NCBI RefSeq assembly: GCF_023284045.1
Contig: NZ_JAKIKQ010000004.1
Coordinates: 186,001-250,000 of the forward strand
Source: Shewanella kaireitica
Lineage (GTDB): Bacteria > Pseudomonadota > Gammaproteobacteria > Enterobacterales > Shewanellaceae
Direction: 5' to 3'
Length of the DNA: 64,000 nucleotides
The position numbers were made by a program, and so were the translations under genes. Positions within the stretch are counted from its first letter, which is position 1. Every line of letters begins with the position of its first letter. The notes below the pieces were generated by a model. It searched no databases. It was given only the letters and a program-made list of their open reading frames with translations, and was not told where the DNA came from. Shown here piece after piece: positions 60,411-64,000 of this stretch.

Positions 60411-60704
60411 TGGTCATTACCTCTGAGATTAAAACGATTAGATGCGACATCATAACGGTAGCTACCTCTAGCTTATTGAAGATTTACGACAACTTGGCGG
60501 TGAAATGCGATATAGCGACAGTTCAGCGCTGTAGAAGTTTATCTGCCTTAATCATTTCCACTACAGAACTTAATGGTAGTTGTTATATCTGGGGGCGGGA
60601 GAACGCACATTTTTTATGCTTAAAACCCTCATTTTATTACAATTAGTTGCAATGCTTTTGTAGGTGTATTACTTTTCCAAAATAAAACTTAAGAAGGATT
60701 TTTT

Positions 60705-61775
60705 GTGTCGTTATTAAGGACAATTGGCTTATACGGTCTGCTCATATTTTTACTTTGGGGCTGTGCGGTCGATAAAAGACCTGATCAATACACCAGCGCG
60801 ATGACTGTTAGCAGTTCATTGTCTGCTCACGCAAGTCATTTTTCCCAATACAGCGAGTTACAAAAAGCGCTAAAGTATAGAAACTTGAGCGTGACTGACG
60901 CAGGTCAGATATTACCTATTAATCAAAGTGTTTGTAATGCTGCGCTTTTCTATCGCATCACTCAAACCACTCTTCCTCAGTATATAGGCAAACATCAAGA
61001 TCTACTGTCAGGTTTCTATATCGATGTTGCGCAAGTTAATCGTAATTGGCTGGTGGTCGATACAGACAATGACTTCTCAACTATCGGCAATCAACAGGAG
61101 CTGACAAAAGTAGCTGCAAGCCTAATGCCTAAAATGATGCGACAAGATGTCATCATTATTCGGCCTGTCCCCGGTTTAGATAGCGCCAGTTTGATTGACT
61201 TAGCACAAACCGCTAAAACGCTTTTTCTAGGTCATAGACTGCAATTTATCGTCGATAAACAGCACTTTGCATTAATGAATAATTTGGTTGTTGAGCCACT
61301 ATCCACAGCGGCGTCGCAATCCCATGCCTTCATAGCAGCAACCGAGCAAACTTCTGATGCGCGTAAGCGAATGATAATGACCATGGATAGCTTTGATGTT
61401 GCTGACGCTACTGCCATCGTTGTGGATGCCCAACCGTTAATTGCCTGCATGCAAGCTAATAAGCATGCCATTTTGTCGCCCACGCAAAAGGTAACGGCAG
61501 CGCCACTTAAAGTCGATACCGTTTTACTGGCGAGTATCTTGCCAACCGATGCTGACTTTAACCGTTTAGCTGAGCAGCAACAGTTGCTTAGTGAAGGAAA
61601 ATATCTCAGCATTAATAACCAGCAACTCAGTTACCATGTGGGTAACAAACCGTTGAGTAATCGCTGCAGTTTGCTAAAGAAAGGCGATGAAGATTACCAG
61701 TACTGCATAGACAGACAACAAGATGGCGACACGGTCATCACGACTCAAAAATACATTATGAAGATACAGAAATGA
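60705..61775 (+). CDS. Unrecognised lipoprotein, first gene of a two-gene unit
   Basis: A 356-residue protein with a lipoprotein signal (TIGLYGLLIFLLWGC, acylated Cys20; Trp at the -2 position is unusual). The remainder is soluble and shows no family that I recognise; it has a possible alpha/beta core (QDVIIIRPVPGLDSASLIDL, NLVVEPLSTAASQSHAFIAA) and a Cys-rich C-terminal part (NRCSLLKKGDEDYQYCIDRQ). The GTG at 60705 has AAGAAGG upstream. The stop codon overlaps the ATG of the next gene (ATGA), so the products are translationally coupled and probably act together at the membrane. Confidence 0.65.
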   Translation: MSLLRTIGLYGLLIFLLWGCAVDKRPDQYTSAMTVSSSLSAHASHFSQYSELQKALKYRNLSVTDAGQILPINQSVCNAALFYRITQTTLPQYIGKHQDLLSGFYIDVAQVNRNWLVVDTDNDFSTIGNQQELTKVAASLMPKMMRQDVIIIRPVPGLDSASLIDLAQTAKTLFLGHRLQFIVDKQHFALMNNLVVEPLSTAASQSHAFIAATEQTSDARKRMIMTMDSFDVADATAIVVDAQPLIACMQANKHAILSPTQKVTAAPLKVDTVLLASILPTDADFNRLAEQQQLLSEGKYLSINNQQLSYHVGNKPLSNRCSLLKKGDEDYQYCIDRQQDGDTVITTQKYIMKIQK

Positions 61776-64000
61776 AGCAAAGCAAGTTGTCAAACCATGC
61801 AAAAATCTGGATGTTGCTTGGGCTATTTACGGTTTATGTCTGTTTAGAGTTATCGCTAAACATCTTATTGATTGATATGTATGCGCAGCCTATTCAGGCT
61901 GTTTTTGGTGAGCATCGAATTACTGCAGAGCGACTGGAGTTATTTGGCCGAACGCTGTCTGGTTTTGGTTTAGCTCTGGCTGTTGCCACCTTTATCCCAG
62001 CTAAACAGTTTAATTTACTTATTCGTGATAAAAGCCAGAGAGTAACATCGAATACAGCATTAACACCTAAGACAGCTCGGCTTATAAACGGGGTTTTTCG
62101 TCCGTTATTGCTCGTTATCGTTTGGGCGTTAATTATTCCTTGTCTGAGAATTGCGGTCGACGGCGTTGTCGATACAACTTCAAATGATAAGAAATTGGGC
62201 GCAGTACGAGCCATTGTCTATAAAGAGGCTTACTTAGCTGAAACCGTCGCAATTGAGGGATTTCCTCAGTTTGATGAAATTGTTAGCGACCCTAAGCGAA
62301 GAGATTTGATGGTCGCGCTTATTCCATCTTTGGCTTATTTCTCTAGCGGGTTTAATCAGTTGATTGAATCAAACTTAGAGAACATGGCCGATCAATTCTT
62401 GCTTAACCGTCAAGAGGAGTATTTCATTAAAGAGGCTATTCCTCGAATTAGGCAGTTTGACCGCACTTATAAACAGGAGTTGGCAAGTTACCAAAAGGCG
62501 AGCAAAGGCTACCTTGAGGCACTAAAGAAAGAGAATAACTACTCGCTGATTGAACGTGAGCGAGTGGCTTTACAAAATAAAGCCAACGATAAAATAAATA
62601 ATCACTGGAAAAGTTATTCGCAAGCGCTTTTAGATGCTGACAACTATAAAAAAGAGGTCGCAGAGGACTCGACTAACGCGATTAGAAAGGGTTATAGCTC
62701 AGTCAAAGATGATTATTTTAGCTCAAACTGTAATTCAGCCTGTCGCCGGCAACTCAAAGTCGATTTTGCACAGTACTTAACGACGCTTAAATATGACACG
62801 GGTGAATCGTTCGGCGTTTATTTGACTGCTGATGATATTACTGTCGCCAAGATGTTGAAGTCGAAATACTACCTCATGGCGATGTTTGAGCGTGGCCGGA
62901 TCAACTATATTCACCGCGTATACGGTATTCCAGAAGATATGGAGTATGAGGAATACAACCAGTCATCTCAGGCGCTAAAAATCGCGGTAGCCCAATTTAA
63001 AGAGCAGGGCGTTAAGGTTGCTGATAACTGGAGCTTTAATGATGAAAGAGCCTTGCATCAAGCGATTGAGGCTAAATACAAGGGGCATGCTAAAGCGCTT
63101 TGGGGGGAGTACCGTAAAAGTTCTCGCTTTGCCGTGGCTAAGCCTCGTTTAGATAGGGTTGGTTTTGCCCGCTTGCCACAAGTGACTCAATACGCCCAGA
63201 AAACCCTTGGTAGTTATTATTTAGCAGAGTTTAGCCCCAGTATTTCTGAGCGTAAATATAAGAAATTGTGGCTCAACAAGCAGGACAACATCTCCTTTAT
63301 CAAAATGGTGACCTCTACAGCTGCCACAGCGGCATTTTCGCCAGGCGGGAGCATGTTCATGTTAGGTAAAGATGCCGTTAAGCTAGCGGTTATTCCGCCT
63401 ATGAGTATAGCGGCAAGCTTATTGGCCATATTTTTACTGTTTATCAAGCTTGCTGTGTATTTATGGCCAAAGAATAAGGGCTATTTAACCCTGGCAATGC
63501 TCGCAGGTATATTGGCGTTTGCCTTACCTGTAGGCGCTTCTATCGCGAATAAAAATGCTTATCACACTATGATGGGTAACTTTGCAAAAGCGTTCAGCAC
63601 CGTTGATCCTTTTGATAAATTTTTCACTGTCGGTTTTGGGTATGTACTTGATATTGAAAATGGTATTTTCCAAACCTACCGTGATCTTAAGGTTGTTAGG
63701 TTAGCCGGTAAAATCATTAAATATCAGCCCCCCTACCAAGCTGACGACACTGAAGATACGCCAACTGAGGTTATCGCTGTTCATGATGAGCATCTACTAA
63801 GAAGCTATGATGACTTTGCCTATAACTGGCTATCATTTTTGCCTAAAAGTCTCGGACTCGGTGAGGTAATTAAACCCTTCGACACGAATATTACCGTGCT
63901 TAAGCAAGATATGAATGTTGGTGCATACATGGGCGTTCGGCTAGAAAATGAGAAAGTAGTTGCAGTGAATATGCCCAATTTTATGCAAAATTCTGATATT
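61772..64000 (+). CDS. Large unrecognised membrane protein, 3' end beyond the window
   Basis: The frame stays open from the ATG at 61772 to the end of the window: 743 codons, no stop. Three membrane helices are near the N terminus (IWMLLGLFTVYVCLELSLNI, about 12-35; LFGRTLSGFGLALAVATFIP, about 57-77; LLLVIVWALIIPCLRIAV, about 110-128). A long charged, helical central part follows (about 190-500, rich in K, E and Y), and two helices lie near 541-565 and 570-592, then a further soluble domain. No known family is recognised. It overlaps the preceding lipoprotein gene by four bases. The lack of signal peptide plus helical ends suggests an inner-membrane protein with a large periplasmic or cytoplasmic middle. 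Confidence 0.75.
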   Translation, partial: MKQSKLSNHAKIWMLLGLFTVYVCLELSLNILLIDMYAQPIQAVFGEHRITAERLELFGRTLSGFGLALAVATFIPAKQFNLLIRDKSQRVTSNTALTPKTARLINGVFRPLLLVIVWALIIPCLRIAVDGVVDTTSNDKKLGAVRAIVYKEAYLAETVAIEGFPQFDEIVSDPKRRDLMVALIPSLAYFSSGFNQLIESNLENMADQFLLNRQEEYFIKEAIPRIRQFDRTYKQELASYQKASKGYLEALKKENNYSLIERERVALQNKANDKINNHWKSYSQALLDADNYKKEVAEDSTNAIRKGYSSVKDDYFSSNCNSACRRQLKVDFAQYLTTLKYDTGESFGVYLTADDITVAKMLKSKYYLMAMFERGRINYIHRVYGIPEDMEYEEYNQSSQALKIAVAQFKEQGVKVADNWSFNDERALHQAIEAKYKGHAKALWGEYRKSSRFAVAKPRLDRVGFARLPQVTQYAQKTLGSYYLAEFSPSISERKYKKLWLNKQDNISFIKMVTSTAATAAFSPGGSMFMLGKDAVKLAVIPPMSIAASLLAIFLLFIKLAVYLWPKNKGYLTLAMLAGILAFALPVGASIANKNAYHTMMGNFAKAFSTVDPFDKFFTVGFGYVLDIENGIFQTYRDLKVVRLAGKIIKYQPPYQADDTEDTPTEVIAVHDEHLLRSYDDFAYNWLSFLPKSLGLGEVIKPFDTNITVLKQDMNVGAYMGVRLENEKVVAVNMPNFMQNSDI

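Noticed and set aside
1..64000. CRISPR arrays, tRNA or rRNA genes, complete insertion sequences or prophage
   Set aside because: No regularly spaced repeats, no cloverleaf-like sequences, no transposase or phage structural genes were found by eye.

Overview
The window looks like a chromosomal segment of a Shewanella-type marine gammaproteobacterium. The conserved block rlmN-pilF-rodZ-ispG-hisS-yfgM-bamB-der, the guaB-guaA pair, cydABX, DUF2947 and DUF3820 proteins, and the moderate (low-40s %) GC content all point that way. No rRNA, tRNA or CRISPR array was seen. The assignment rests on protein content and gene order read by eye, not on a search.

Layout. 1-5 kb: the 5' part of bamE, a 1.1 kb non-coding stretch with a HexR-like palindrome, aceB (malate synthase without aceA beside it) and an HDOD-GAF regulator. 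5-9 kb: a MITE-like element, a secreted NTF2-like protein, mtfA, and a ParA ATPase overlapping a ribbon-helix-helix protein gene, with an iteron-like repeat cluster upstream. 9-14 kb: small proteins, a tandem pair of related acetyltransferases, a 5'-nucleotidase-family enzyme without signal peptide, and a DUF21/CBS membrane protein. 14-23 kb: the housekeeping block (23S rRNA methylation, pilus assembly, cell shape, isoprenoid synthesis, histidyl-tRNA synthesis, outer-membrane assembly, ribosome assembly).

23-31 kb is an accessory region: a tandem repeat, a broken zinc-type alcohol dehydrogenase gene, two Old Yellow Enzymes, a LysR regulator, an MFS exporter and an SDR. Two identical-format palindromes (ACAAAT-N3-ATTTGT) probably tie the LysR, OYE and MFS genes into one regulon. 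A hairpin-rich non-coding block and an XRE-type membrane regulator follow. 32-43 kb returns to core metabolism: xseA, guaBA, tadA, mltF and purL.

43-48 kb: after purL lies a reverse-strand mini transcription unit with a sigma70-like promoter, a folded leader, a 25-codon ORF with good Shine-Dalgarno sequence and a strong terminator. cydABX follows with an exact FNR-type box upstream, then a second copy of the MITE. 48-60 kb: two chemoreceptors, an RND efflux pump with its adaptor and a divergent TetR gene between duplicated operators, an outer-membrane barrel, a chalcone-isomerase-fold protein and DUF2947, plus a nested inverted-repeat structure at 57.6-57.7 kb.

60.7-64 kb: an unrecognised lipoprotein gene overlaps by four bases a very large membrane-protein gene that runs off the window; this pair is the best candidate for an uncharacterised protein system. 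The best candidate for an undescribed RNA or small-protein locus is 43.46-43.75 kb.
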